Positions 47,927-58,134 are shown, counted from the stretch's first letter. The stretch: 64,000 nt of DNA from an uncultured Gemmatimonadota bacterium (GCA_913043255.1 CAJWLK010000002.1:186001-250000), one strand, 5' to 3'. The notes: generated by a model not told the origin, from the sequence alone. Program-made: numbers and translations.

Positions 47927-49342
47927 ATGTCGAAAGTCGATGTCATAATGCCCCAAATGGGGGAGTCTATCACAGAGGGGACCCTTACGCGCTGGATCAT
48001 CGCCGTTGGCGAAACCATCGACCGCGATGAGGATTTATTTGAAATCTCGACCGACAAAGTTGATGCAGATATTCCGTCCCCAGCTGCAGGTGTTCTCGCA
48101 GAGGTCCTGGTCAACGAAGGGGAGACAGTTGAGATCAACACCATCGTGGCCCGAATCGAGACAGATGCCAACGAATTCTCCGCGAGTTCTACCTCTGGTG
48201 ATCAACCGGTAGTCGATACGACCCCAACACCAGTTGAGCCGGTAAACCTATCCTCCCCTTCACCCCAAAAAGCGGCAAAACAGGCAGTGGAGATGGTCCC
48301 CATGGGGCAAGAAGAGCGACTGCGGACCAGGTCGACACCTCTCGTACGAAAAATTGCGATGGAGCATGGCATCGATATTGGTGTGATTGTTGGGACAGGT
48401 GCGAACGGGCGGGTTACTCGTGATGATATTCTTGCTTATATCGAGGCCAATAAAACGTCAGGAGGGGAAATTGTTACGGTTCAAGAAACAGTAACGACTG
48501 CGACGAGTCGTCCTACCACACCACCGATTGAAACACCTCCAACGTTAGTTCCCCCCACCGCAACAGGCAGCATACGTGTACCGATACACGGCGCCACTCT
48601 TGACATCAAACTCGGCTCAGTGCCTATCCGAGAAAACGATCGTGTGGAACCCATGAGTCGAGTGCGACTGCGGACTATGGAGCACATGCTCATGTCCAAG
48701 CGCGTTTCCGCCCACGTCACGTCTGTCAACGAAATTGACTTCGAGCGTGTGGTTCGGCTTCGAAGATCGATGAAGGCAAAGTTTTCCGAGAACGGAGTTA
48801 ACCTGACTTACGCACCATTCATATACCGTGCGGTCATCGAAGCTCTTCGAGAATATCCGATTCTCAACGCCTCAGTGGATGGAACTCGTATCGTTTATCA
48901 CGCAAATATTAACTTGGGTATTGCTGTCGCCTTAAACGACGGAGCCGAGTTGATCGTTCCAGTTTTGAAAGATGCAGATCGTTTTAACTTATTAGGCCTC
49001 GCTCAGGGAGTGAACGAGCTTGCTGAAAAGGCGCGCAGCAAAACCCTAGATTTCGACGATATTCAGGGAGGTACCTTCACTATCACAAATGTAGGCGTGT
49101 TCGGAAACCTGTTCGGCATGCCTATCATCAACCAGCCTCAAGTCGCAATTCTCGGCACAGGTGTTATCGAGAAACGCCCGGTCGTAGTGGAAGATGCAAT
49201 GGGGAACGATGTCATTGCGATCCGCCATCGAGCGTATTTTGGTTTGTCATACGACCATCGGGTGGTGGATGGTGCCATGGCAGCCTTCTTCCTCAACAAG
49301 GTCCAAGACTTCCTAGAAAACTTCCCTGAAGAAACGGGATGA
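47927..49342 (+). CDS. 2-oxoacid dehydrogenase E2 (dihydrolipoamide acyltransferase)
   Basis: Lipoyl domain EISTDKVDADIPSPAAG, E3-binding RKIAMEHGIDIGVIVGTGANGRVTRDDI, catalytic SYDHRVVDGAMA. Confidence 0.94.
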   Translation: MSKVDVIMPQMGESITEGTLTRWIIAVGETIDRDEDLFEISTDKVDADIPSPAAGVLAEVLVNEGETVEINTIVARIETDANEFSASSTSGDQPVVDTTPTPVEPVNLSSPSPQKAAKQAVEMVPMGQEERLRTRSTPLVRKIAMEHGIDIGVIVGTGANGRVTRDDILAYIEANKTSGGEIVTVQETVTTATSRPTTPPIETPPTLVPPTATGSIRVPIHGATLDIKLGSVPIRENDRVEPMSRVRLRTMEHMLMSKRVSAHVTSVNEIDFERVVRLRRSMKAKFSENGVNLTYAPFIYRAVIEALREYPILNASVDGTRIVYHANINLGIAVALNDGAELIVPVLKDADRFNLLGLAQGVNELAEKARSKTLDFDDIQGGTFTITNVGVFGNLFGMPIINQPQVAILGTGVIEKRPVVVEDAMGNDVIAIRHRAYFGLSYDHRVVDGAMAAFFLNKVQDFLENFPEETG

Positions 49343-49465
49343 GGAGTAATATGAGTTAGGACCTCACCGCACCTGTTCCACCTTGACGGCCCCTGAAGTG
49401 CCATATACGCTGCCGTTTCAATTTGTGCGGGTGGACGCGGGGAGAAAACAGACCCAAAGGAGACC

Positions 49466-50248
49466 ATGGAAAGTTCTGTTGGAACACGACAAGACGGATT
49501 TGCAAAGACTGATCGTCTAGACAGGTGGTGGCTCCCACCGCTCAGTGTTTTCGTTGGACTTAGCTTCTTCGGTGCCTATGCTACATGGGCCGTAATCCAA
49601 GGCAACAACTATTTTGTTGACCCTTATCTCTCACCGTTTTATTCCCCTTGTATTGCCGCAAGCTGCCCTGAGTCGATTCGCTTTCTCGGAATCGCATGGT
49701 GGCCGTTTTCGCCCGCGATTCTGATGATGGGAGTAATCCTCGGATTCCGAGGCACGTGTTACTACTATCGCAAAGCATACTATCGAGCTTACTTCATGGA
49801 CCCACCTGCATGTTCGGTAGGAGAGTTTCGCGGAGAAAATTATAAGGGAGAGAACTCATTCCCTTTCATCATCCAGAACCTTCATCGCTATTTTCTATAC
49901 GCCTCAATTGTCGTTTGGCTTTTCCTCACCTACGACACAGGTCACGCCTTCTTTTTTGAAGATGGATTTGGGGTGGGACTTGGTTCGATCGTGCTTCTGA
50001 TTAACCTTCTGTTGTTATCAGGATATTGGTTTGGTTGTCATTCACTAAGACACCTCCTTGGGGGTAACGTTGACTGCTATTCATGTGTCCTCGGGGGCAA
50101 TGTTCGATACAAAGCGTGGAAAGGCGTTACCTGGTTCAACAAAAAACATATGAACTGGGCATGGTTCAGTTTGGCATTTGTCTGCCTCACCGACTTTTAT
50201 ATTCGGCTTGTCGCCATGGGGGCAATCACAGACCCGCGATTTTTCTAG
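49466..50248 (+). CDS. succinate dehydrogenase membrane anchor/cytochrome b-like subunit
   Basis: Multi-TM protein directly upstream of sdhA/sdhB; conserved His in TMs. Confidence 0.75.
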   Translation: MESSVGTRQDGFAKTDRLDRWWLPPLSVFVGLSFFGAYATWAVIQGNNYFVDPYLSPFYSPCIAASCPESIRFLGIAWWPFSPAILMMGVILGFRGTCYYYRKAYYRAYFMDPPACSVGEFRGENYKGENSFPFIIQNLHRYFLYASIVVWLFLTYDTGHAFFFEDGFGVGLGSIVLLINLLLLSGYWFGCHSLRHLLGGNVDCYSCVLGGNVRYKAWKGVTWFNKKHMNWAWFSLAFVCLTDFYIRLVAMGAITDPRFF

Positions 50249-50336
50249 TGCTAATGAGACGCTTGAGCTAATACCAAAAGGTTGCACTTAAAATCAGCTT
50301 CAACATCTAAAACTCAGGATCTTTCACGGACTATTA

Positions 50337-52136
50337 ATGGAGATACGAGAACACCACGATCATGACGTGCTGGTTATCGGAGCCGGCGGAGCAGGGCTAC
50401 GTGCTGCTGTTGCAGCTGCTGAGACTGGGGTTTCCGTCGGGCTCGTGTGTAAGTCCCTCCTCGGAAAGGCTCATACAGTGATGGCTGAAGGAGGCATCGC
50501 TTCGGCCCTTGGCAATCTTCGTGCAGAGGACAACTGGCGAGTTCACTTCCGAGATACCATGCGGGGAGGTAAGGGAATGAACGACTGGCGCATGGCGCAA
50601 ATTCATGCACAGGAAGCACCCGACCGTGTCCGCGAACTCGAAGCCTGGGGAGCCCTCTTCGATCGAACCGAAGATGGTCGGATGAACCAGCGCCCCTTTG
50701 GTGGCCACACATATGCCCGACTTGCTCATGTGGGTGATCGCACTGGCCTTGAGATGATTCGCACACTACAAGACCACACAGTCCATGAGGACGTGGACAT
50801 CTTTATGGAGTGCACTGCGATTCGTTTATTCGTTGTAGATGGACGTGTGGCCGGCGTGTTGGCATACTGGCGGCCTACCGGAGAGTTCATCCTTTTTCGC
50901 GCAAAAAGTATCGTGCTTGCGAGTGGGGGCATCGGTAAGGCATGGCGCGTAACGTCAAATTCATGGGAGTATACCGGCGATGGGATGGCGATGGCATATA
51001 GCGTTGGGGCTGAACTTCTTGGGATGGAGTTTGTACAGTTCCACCCAACCGGTATGGTCTGGCCACCTAGTGTCCGAGGCACGCTCGTCACCGAAGGGGT
51101 TCGTGGAGAAGGTGGTGTTCTAACGAATAGCGAAGGCGATCGGTTCATGTTTCGCTATATCCCAGAGCTTTATCGGGCAGACACAGCCGATACTGAGGCT
51201 GAAGCTGATCGATGGGCTGCGGGAGACCGGATTAACAATCGCCGACCACCGGAGTTGTTGACGCGAGATGTCGTCGCCAAAGCGATTGAGAGCGAAGTGG
51301 AGGCAGGTCGTGGATCTTCCCACGGTGGAGCGTTCTTGAACATCGCCGAAAAGCGTGATCCAGATTATATCCGAGCCAAGCTCCCGAGTATGTACCACCA
51401 ATTTAAAGAACTGGCAGGTGTAGATATTACGAAGGAGGCTATGGAAGTCGGGCCGACCATGCACTACGTCATGGGAGGAATCAAGGTTGATCCGGAGACG
51501 GCAGAATCTACCGTTCCAGGTCTTTACGCAGCAGGTGAGGTCGCTGCGGGCTTGCATGGAGGAAACCGCCTCGGGGGAAACTCGCTGTCGGACCTAGTTG
51601 TTTTTGGGCGTCGGGCTGGCGAAGCCGCTGCAACAGTGGCCAAGAGACAACAGGGCTGGAGGGAGATTCCAACAGAAGAATTAACCTCAGCGATAACGAA
51701 AGCTCTTGCACCTTTTAGGAATAAGGACCGACAGAATCCCTTTGCAATTCAAGAAGAGCTTCAGCAGGTCATGCAGCACAAAGTAGGAATCGCGCGGACC
51801 CAAGAGGGTCTTGAAGAGGCACTTCAGGAGATTCGGGCGCTGCAGAGTTCGCTCGAAACGTGCTCTGCAAATGGAGAGGGGGCATACAACCCCGGGTGGA
51901 ATACGTGGCTCGATCTCCACTCACTTTTGGTTGTTTCGGAAGCGGTAACCCTTTCCGCACTGGATCGGAGGGAAAGTCGTGGGGGGCATACGCGAATTGA
52001 TTTCCCGGACTCGGACCCAGAATACGGCAACCACACGACCATTGTTAGCAAAACAGGCAAGCAAATGACGACTACAAGGGAGCCTGTTCCCACACCACCC
52101 GATGATCTCGAGAAGCTTATTGAGGAAGGAGTGTGA
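50337..52136 (+). CDS. sdhA: succinate dehydrogenase/fumarate reductase flavoprotein subunit
   Basis: VLVIGAGGAGLRAAVAAAE, AEGGIASALG, MEFVQFHPTGM, GEVAAGLHGGNRLGGNSLSDLVVFGRRAG. Confidence 0.95.
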   Translation: MEIREHHDHDVLVIGAGGAGLRAAVAAAETGVSVGLVCKSLLGKAHTVMAEGGIASALGNLRAEDNWRVHFRDTMRGGKGMNDWRMAQIHAQEAPDRVRELEAWGALFDRTEDGRMNQRPFGGHTYARLAHVGDRTGLEMIRTLQDHTVHEDVDIFMECTAIRLFVVDGRVAGVLAYWRPTGEFILFRAKSIVLASGGIGKAWRVTSNSWEYTGDGMAMAYSVGAELLGMEFVQFHPTGMVWPPSVRGTLVTEGVRGEGGVLTNSEGDRFMFRYIPELYRADTADTEAEADRWAAGDRINNRRPPELLTRDVVAKAIESEVEAGRGSSHGGAFLNIAEKRDPDYIRAKLPSMYHQFKELAGVDITKEAMEVGPTMHYVMGGIKVDPETAESTVPGLYAAGEVAAGLHGGNRLGGNSLSDLVVFGRRAGEAAATVAKRQQGWREIPTEELTSAITKALAPFRNKDRQNPFAIQEELQQVMQHKVGIARTQEGLEEALQEIRALQSSLETCSANGEGAYNPGWNTWLDLHSLLVVSEAVTLSALDRRESRGGHTRIDFPDSDPEYGNHTTIVSKTGKQMTTTREPVPTPPDDLEKLIEEGV

Positions 52137-52139
52137 CCA

Positions 52140-52880
52140 TTGGCTAAACGAATCTTCGAAGTATACCGAGGTCACGAACAATCAGGCCAGCTTGAAAGCT
52201 ACACTGTCGATGTTGATGAGGGCATGGTCATTCTCGACGCAATCCACCGCATCCAAACCGAGCAAGCACCGGATCTCGCTGTGCGGTGGAATTGTAAGGC
52301 CGGTAAGTGTGGATCCTGTAGTGCTGAAGTCAACGGTCAACCAAAGCTCACTTGCATGACACGTATCTCTGATTATGAAAACGAGGGGACGATCACGATA
52401 ACCCCTATGAAGGCTTTTCCGGTAATTAAAGACCTCGTGACCGATGTTTCCCAAAACTACGCGAATAACAAAGCCATACCGCGCTTCAAGCCTCGGCCTA
52501 AGGATGCAGAAGACGGGTGGCGAATGAAGCAGCATGAGGTAGAGAAGGCTCAAGAAATGAGGAAATGCATTGAATGCTTCCTCTGCCAAGACGTCTGCCA
52601 CGTGCTCCGCTCACATTCAAAACACGAAGAATTTGTTGGACCTGCGTTTTTAGTTCGGACGGCTGGCTACAGCATGAACCCTATCGACAATGAAGATCGA
52701 ACGGAGTTCCTTAAAGAGCGAGGAGGTCTTGGGTACTGCAACATAACCAAATGTTGTACAGAAGTATGCCCTGAGCACATAACAATCACTGACAACGCAA
52801 TCATACCACTGAAAGAGCGCGTGGTAGACCGCTACTACGATCCACTTAAATCTTTAGTGCGCCTGATCCGCCGAAAATAG
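52140..52880 (+). CDS. sdhB: succinate dehydrogenase/fumarate reductase iron-sulfur subunit
   Basis: RWNCKAGKCGSCSAEVNG, CIECFLCQDVCHV, CCTEVCPEHI; TTG start. Confidence 0.95.
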   Translation: MAKRIFEVYRGHEQSGQLESYTVDVDEGMVILDAIHRIQTEQAPDLAVRWNCKAGKCGSCSAEVNGQPKLTCMTRISDYENEGTITITPMKAFPVIKDLVTDVSQNYANNKAIPRFKPRPKDAEDGWRMKQHEVEKAQEMRKCIECFLCQDVCHVLRSHSKHEEFVGPAFLVRTAGYSMNPIDNEDRTEFLKERGGLGYCNITKCCTEVCPEHITITDNAIIPLKERVVDRYYDPLKSLVRLIRRK

Positions 52881-52932
52881 GCCCGCGGATAGCATCATCG
52901 CTAAAGATCCTTATGCTCCTGGGCGGTTTTGT

Positions 52933-53391
52933 TTAAGCCTCAAGGTTGAACACGCTCATTCCCGCAATTCTCCGCAATCCTGACCCGGTCGTGAGGTAAG
53001 CCCTCGCACCCTTTGTAAGTGCTGTCGCGATTTGGATGGCCCTTTCAGGACCACCCCCGAGTTGTGCACGAACTTCAGCAGCTTGAATCGTCACATCTGT
53101 TGTCGCGGGGACCAAAGAAACTCGCGGATGCACCTCAAGTATTTTCGCAACTTCCGCTGCAAGATCCGGCCGCCCAAATCGGTAAACCTCCGCCAGGATC
53201 TGATATAGCGTGACCACGGAAGTCTGCACACTGAGATCGCCGGACCCTGCCACTTTCATCACCTCATCTACCTGATCTCCAATGGCTTTATGACCAAGCA
53301 TATAAAGCGCAAAAACACGGGCATCGACGTGAACGACTGCCCCCTCGGGTAACCCTTCAAGAAGCTCCACAATCTCAGGATCTCCCGTCAT
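52933..53391 (-). CDS. PIN-domain protein (VapC-like toxin)
   Basis: VVHVDARVFALYMLGH...; directly downstream of AbrB-like gene. Confidence 0.65.
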   Translation of the reverse strand: MTGDPEIVELLEGLPEGAVVHVDARVFALYMLGHKAIGDQVDEVMKVAGSGDLSVQTSVVTLYQILAEVYRFGRPDLAAEVAKILEVHPRVSLVPATTDVTIQAAEVRAQLGGGPERAIQIATALTKGARAYLTTGSGLRRIAGMSVFNLEA

Positions 53392-53393
53392 CG

Positions 53394-53615
53394 TTAACTC
53401 TCGGTAAGCTCCGCCCAGAGTTCATCTCGCCTACCCAATGCTTCTAAAGCACCGCGGAGCTGGTCTTCTAGGTTGGCTGGCAACTTTTCGAGATGAACCG
53501 TCTCACCGGTAACAGTTACCGCTAATCTGTCCCCTGCCCTAAGCCGGAGACCATCTCGGGCGAGCTTTGGAACAACAATTTGGTTTTTACTGCTCATTTT
53601 TACGGAAACTGCCAT
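53394..53615 (-). CDS. AbrB/MazE-like antitoxin
   Basis: MAVSVKMSSKNQIVVPKLARDGLRLRAGDRLAVTV SpoVT-AbrB fold. Confidence 0.8.
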   Translation of the reverse strand: MAVSVKMSSKNQIVVPKLARDGLRLRAGDRLAVTVTGETVHLEKLPANLEDQLRGALEALGRRDELWAELTES

Positions 53616-53663
53616 GGAGCCCCCCTCGAATCATAGAAGGAACGTATGCTTTACCTATACGCT

Positions 53664-54719
53664 TTACAACACCCCGCTCCCTGCCACCGGGTCCATCTTG
53701 AAGATCCACACGACGTACAAGATATAAAGCGTTAAGAGAAGGGCTCCCTCCGGCCGATTCACTCGGCCACCCGTGATCGCTAACGGTATCAGGAGTACTG
53801 AGAAGGCTAGTGCTGGCAACACAAACCGCACAACAATGAAGGGGGCCAATTGTAGAGGTCCGAGGAGTGCCGCAGTCCCTAAGACTAGCCCAAGATTAAA
53901 TATATTGGATCCGATCACATTTCCAATTGCAAGATCACTCATGCCACGAAATGCTGCCACTAGGGTAGCGGCCAACTCAGGAAGAGATGTGCCCACAGCG
54001 ACCACACTAGCTGCAATGACCGGTTCAGGAACCTTAAGGTATATTGCGATTGCTTCGGCGCCATCAAGAAGCCAATTCGCTCCGTAGAGCAAACAGGGAA
54101 GCCCAACAGCGAGCCTAAATAAAGACAGTGCCAAGGTCGAGTCACCTTTTCTTGCCTCTTTGGCACTTTGCAAATGGTTCGAACCAGCCACCTTTTCTTC
54201 GTCCAGTATCGCCCGGGGACCAAAGCTCAAGTCATCATCTTCTAAATCCCTAGGAGGTTGCATTTCGGCGTCCCGCGCGCCCCAGCGAAGTAAAAAGACA
54301 AGGTATAGAACCCAGCCCGCTAAAAGTGCTAGCCCATCTAGCCATCCCAGCGCGTTATTCAACGAAAGTAGCATGACGATTGCCAGCACAAAGATTACTA
54401 ATGGAGTTTCTCGGACAATGAGACGACGGTGTACAGAAATCGGTCGGATTAGTGCACCGAGCCCAACGATAAGCCCAACATTTGCCGCAGTTGAACCCAT
54501 GACATTTCCGACTGCCGTTCCGGGGCGACCATCTAGAGAGGCGGCCGCACTCACAAAGAGCTCCGGTGCGGAAGTGCCAAATGCAACTACCGTTAATCCA
54601 ATGACTAGCGAGCTAACCCCGAGGCGTTCAGCAAGGGTTGTAGCACCACGCACAAGCCAGTCTGCCCCAAAAGAGATGAGCCCAAGACCAACTACGAAGA
54701 GGACGACTGATTGAGTCAA
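53664..54719 (-). CDS. calcium/sodium antiporter (YrbG-like)
   Basis: GADWLVRGATTLAERLGVSSLVIGLTVVAFGTSAPELFVS and VAVGTSLPELAATLVAAFRGMSDLAIGNVIGSNIFN alpha repeats. Confidence 0.95.
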   Translation of the reverse strand: MTQSVVLFVVGLGLISFGADWLVRGATTLAERLGVSSLVIGLTVVAFGTSAPELFVSAAASLDGRPGTAVGNVMGSTAANVGLIVGLGALIRPISVHRRLIVRETPLVIFVLAIVMLLSLNNALGWLDGLALLAGWVLYLVFLLRWGARDAEMQPPRDLEDDDLSFGPRAILDEEKVAGSNHLQSAKEARKGDSTLALSLFRLAVGLPCLLYGANWLLDGAEAIAIYLKVPEPVIAASVVAVGTSLPELAATLVAAFRGMSDLAIGNVIGSNIFNLGLVLGTAALLGPLQLAPFIVVRFVLPALAFSVLLIPLAITGGRVNRPEGALLLTLYILYVVWIFKMDPVAGSGVL

Positions 54720-54795
54720 TCAGCTCACTTAGCGGTCAATAAACTGATACCGCCACCGTGACGGTCGAGAAACACGTGCCCTGGTCGCCGTTTTG

Positions 54796-55266
54796 CTAAT
54801 TACGAGCAGCAGAAGCAGGCAGGCTACTACGTCTACTTTGTTGCTCTGGCCGCCGACCTTCGGGTGGTTCAATGCTAGCTGAACGAACCTGTCCGGTCGC
54901 CTTAGCGCCTTTCCCCATATGGAGCCGACCTTCGACATGACCGCCTTCGTCAAGCTTTATCCGACGGCTTTGAATGTCTCCGCGCACACGACAAGTATCG
55001 TGCAATTCGACTCTGCTGGCCCCAGCAATCGTACCTGCTACAGAACCACCGACGACTACATCTTGTGTTTCGATGTCACCCGTCACGCTTCCAGTTTGTC
55101 CAACCACTACAGATTTTGTCGCTCGAATCGAGCCTTCGACTTTCCCTTCCACACGTACAGTACCGTCACACTTAATGTCGCCCGTAATCTCCATCCCTGG
55201 CCCTATCACCGAGACAACTTCGTTGACGTCACGTGCCGGAGGAACAGTTCTTCTCTCTCTTACCAT
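54796..55266 (-). CDS. bactofilin family protein
   Basis: VIGPGMEITGDIKCDGTVRVEGKVEGSIRATKSVVVGQTGSVTGDIETQDVVVGGSVAGTI beta-helix repeats. Confidence 0.92.
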   Translation of the reverse strand: MVRERRTVPPARDVNEVVSVIGPGMEITGDIKCDGTVRVEGKVEGSIRATKSVVVGQTGSVTGDIETQDVVVGGSVAGTIAGASRVELHDTCRVRGDIQSRRIKLDEGGHVEGRLHMGKGAKATGQVRSASIEPPEGRRPEQQSRRSSLPASAARN

Positions 55267-55279
55267 GTCATATTAATCC

Positions 55280-56077
55280 TTACCTCGGGTCCATACTTGT
55301 TCCAGTATTAACCCTCTGGGAGACGTAGTCCATCGGATCGAGCAGTGCACCCCCTTGCTCCAGTTCAAGATGAAGATGGGGTGCGGTCGATCTGCCAGTA
55401 TTCCCCGCGAGTGCTATCACCTGCCATCGTTCAACCGTACTTCCCGGGGACACGAACAGCCAGGAATTGTGACCATACAATGACGCCAGCCCACCGGGAT
55501 GCGCAATCCGTACAAATTTTCCATAAATCTCGTTTTCACCAACCTCCTCCACACGACCAGCTGTAATGGCTCGTACGTAAGACCCTGACGGAACCGCTAT
55601 ATCAACCCCAGTATGTCCCTCCGGCGATGCTTCCGCCCTTGAACCGAATGTACGAGTGATAAAACCCCTTTGCGCTAAAGGCCACGCGAGGGCTGTGGTC
55701 TCAACTTCTACTCGCGCACCTAGCCCTGCTCGCTCATCTAGACGCACCGTCGGCAAAATTTCCTCTTCAGGTTTACCATCGGTCATCACTGTCCACAGTC
55801 GGCTGTATTGCTCCTCCGCGTCCCGCAGGCGACTCGCCAATTCGGTAACTTGTAAAAGCTCCCCCTGAAGGTCTAGTACGTGGCCGCGCAATTCTACGAC
55901 CGTATTTCCTTCAACTCTCGAACCCCAATACAACCCAACAGCCACCCCTAAGACCACCAACAGGAGCGCTCCTCCTGCTACGCTGAGAATGATACCGTTT
56001 CGTCCGGTATTAATGGCCCGTGATTCTCGACCATCTTTCCGAACCAAGTGAACTGTCCACTTGCCCATACTCATCAT
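55280..56077 (-). CDS. M23 family metallopeptidase
   Basis: EGHTGVDIAVPSGSYVRAITAGRVEEVG...STAPHLHLELEQGGALLDP. Confidence 0.92.
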   Translation of the reverse strand: MMSMGKWTVHLVRKDGRESRAINTGRNGIILSVAGGALLLVVLGVAVGLYWGSRVEGNTVVELRGHVLDLQGELLQVTELASRLRDAEEQYSRLWTVMTDGKPEEEILPTVRLDERAGLGARVEVETTALAWPLAQRGFITRTFGSRAEASPEGHTGVDIAVPSGSYVRAITAGRVEEVGENEIYGKFVRIAHPGGLASLYGHNSWLFVSPGSTVERWQVIALAGNTGRSTAPHLHLELEQGGALLDPMDYVSQRVNTGTSMDPR

Positions 56078-56967
56078 CCCCGCAGTTCCGTTGCACTGTG
56101 CTTACCTACCAAAATCTCCGCTAATCGAAGAAAATCCTCTGAGTCATGAAATTGAATTATAACTTCGCCACTCTCGTCTTCTTTCGATTGAATCCGGACC
56201 TTTGTCCCTAACCCTCGCTCCAAGATGAGCTCGGCCCGCCTTGTAATCGGATCCGTTGATGGCAAGATCGGCTTTCTGCGACCAACTTGTTTCTTACCTT
56301 CCTGCCGCATGGCTCGCACTCGACGTTCCGTCTCGCGAACTGACCAACCATCTTTAGCCGCCTGCTGCGCCATCCGACTCTGGCTTGCTTCATCTGGGAG
56401 CCCCAAGATTGCGCGCGCATGACCTCCCGACAGTTCACCTTTGCCGATTAGCACCAGGACGGAGTCGGGCAATGCAAGCAGTCGAAGAGCATTTGATACG
56501 GTGGATCGTTCGCGGCCGACATGTCTTCCAACTTCTTCCTGGGTCAGTCCAAACCGATCGATGAGCTGCTGGTAACCACGTGCTTCTTCAAGCGGTGAAA
56601 GATTTTCCCGTTGGAGGTTTTCTACCAGCGCAACCACCAACATCTGTTCGTCGGTCAATTGCCGAGATACCACTGCCACTTGGTCCCACCCGAGGCTCTC
56701 GACCGCTCGCAAGCGTCGTTCACCAGCTACAACTTCGAAGCCCCCTCCGGCTGTTCGAACTACAATTGGCTGGAGAAGTCCGTTTTCCCGAATTGAGTTC
56801 GCGAGTTCCCTTAGCGCATTGTCATCAAACTTTGCCCTCGGCTGAAACGGGTTCGGATGAATCTGTGCAACCGCAACCGTCTGTTGCCCCACTTCATTTA
56901 GTTCGTCGAGGTTCTCGCCCAGTAGAGCAGCTAGACCTTTGCCGAGCCGGCGTTCTTCGTTAGACAC
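56074..56967 (-). CDS. parB: chromosome partitioning protein ParB
   Basis: GLAALLGEN, IHPNPFQPRAKFDDNALRELANSIRENGLLQPIVVR, VAGERRLRA, LSGGHARAIL. Confidence 0.95.
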   Translation of the reverse strand: MSNEERRLGKGLAALLGENLDELNEVGQQTVAVAQIHPNPFQPRAKFDDNALRELANSIRENGLLQPIVVRTAGGGFEVVAGERRLRAVESLGWDQVAVVSRQLTDEQMLVVALVENLQRENLSPLEEARGYQQLIDRFGLTQEEVGRHVGRERSTVSNALRLLALPDSVLVLIGKGELSGGHARAILGLPDEASQSRMAQQAAKDGWSVRETERRVRAMRQEGKKQVGRRKPILPSTDPITRRAELILERGLGTKVRIQSKEDESGEVIIQFHDSEDFLRLAEILVGKHSATELRG

Positions 56968-57742
56968 CGGTATTCACCGCTTGTCGGTCAATCAGTTCAC
57001 GCGCAAGGCTCAAGTAGCCGCGAGCACCACTTGATAGGACATCGTAAAGTGCTATCGGTTTTCCAAAGCTGGGAGCTTCCGCCAATCGAATGTTCCGCGG
57101 AATCATCGTTTCGAACACCTTTCCGCCGAAGTATTCCCGGGCCTCTTCCGCGACTTGATTCGCGAGGTTTAGCCGGGAGTCATACATAGTTAGCAAGACA
57201 CCTTCGATATCCAATTTCTGGTTCAAGCTACGCTGAACTAATCGAATCGTGTTCAACAACTGGCTTAATCCCTCAAGAGCATAGAACTCGCATTGAATTG
57301 GGATCAAGACTGAGTCTGCGGCTGCGAGGGCATTGAGTGTGAGCAAACCAAGCGATGGTGGAGAATCAATGATCACATATTCATAATCTTCACTGAGGGC
57401 ATTGATCTTTTTTCGTAAGACCCGCTCACGATCCGTTTGTTCAATAAGCTCAACCTCTGCCCCAGCTAGATCACGACTCGCAGAAACGACTGACAGGGAT
57501 GGGAAGTGGACGTTTGAGTGCACTGCCTCACCCAGACCTCGACCATTTACGAGACATTCATATACGGTGGGGAGGTCTCCATCTTTGGGGAGACCGAAGC
57601 CAGAGGTCGCGTTCCCCTGGGGATCACAATCGATGACGAGCGTGTTCCGTTCCGCAATTGCTAAGGACGCGCCAAGATTGATTGCCGTGGTCGTCTTCCC
57701 AACGCCCCCCTTTTGATTGGCAATCGTGATTACTCGACCCAT
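56960..57742 (-). CDS. parA: chromosome partitioning ATPase ParA
   Basis: MGRVITIANQKGGVGKTTTAINLGASLA; DCDPQGNATSGFG; RBS GGAGG before ATG at 57742. Confidence 0.95.
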   Translation of the reverse strand: MGRVITIANQKGGVGKTTTAINLGASLAIAERNTLVIDCDPQGNATSGFGLPKDGDLPTVYECLVNGRGLGEAVHSNVHFPSLSVVSASRDLAGAEVELIEQTDRERVLRKKINALSEDYEYVIIDSPPSLGLLTLNALAAADSVLIPIQCEFYALEGLSQLLNTIRLVQRSLNQKLDIEGVLLTMYDSRLNLANQVAEEAREYFGGKVFETMIPRNIRLAEAPSFGKPIALYDVLSSGARGYLSLARELIDRQAVNTGV

Positions 57743-58016
57743 CTTTGAAGCCTCCTTGTTCCACGACCGATAACCGGCACGCGGGACAACCATAACTCAT
57801 TGTACCACAACACTTTACAAATTAAATCCGGCTGGATTACCGCCATCCCACAACATAAACCGGTTTTATTTTTCTGTTTCATGAAGGGCGGTTGATGGCC
57901 CCTACAAATCAAATATACCCCCAATCGCAGTGCTCGGCGACCCAGGAACACAAGAGCGCTTTACATTAGACCAAAGCGGACCCCGCTATGCTCGGCCAGC
58001 CTGGACCGGAGGGCCA

Positions 58017-58032
58017 CGTTTCACGGGAAACA
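58017..58032. promoter_or_regulatory. parS-like site 1
   Basis: CGTTTCACGGGAAACA vs recalled consensus TGTTTCACGTGAAACA (14/16), upstream of parAB. Confidence 0.75.
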
Positions 58033-58108
58033 TGACGGTGAAACAACAGCTGTCGCGGCCGGCAGGTTACCCAATTAAGTTTCACGGGAAACATGACGGT
58101 GAAACAAC
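58018..58108 (+). repeat. two copies of a 30-bp exact direct repeat, 61-bp period
   Basis: GTTTCACGGGAAACATGACGGTGAAACAAC at 58018-58047 and 58079-58108. Confidence 0.95.
58078..58093. promoter_or_regulatory. parS-like site 2
   Basis: AGTTTCACGGGAAACA (14/16 to parS consensus); within a 30-bp exact direct repeat with site 1. Confidence 0.75.
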
Positions 58109-58134
58109 GGCACGTATTGTGGGCGGAGGGTTGA

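Noticed and set aside
54160-54714. 184-aa ORF antisense to the Ca/Na antiporter
   Set aside because: Shadow ORF opposite a clear multi-TM transporter.
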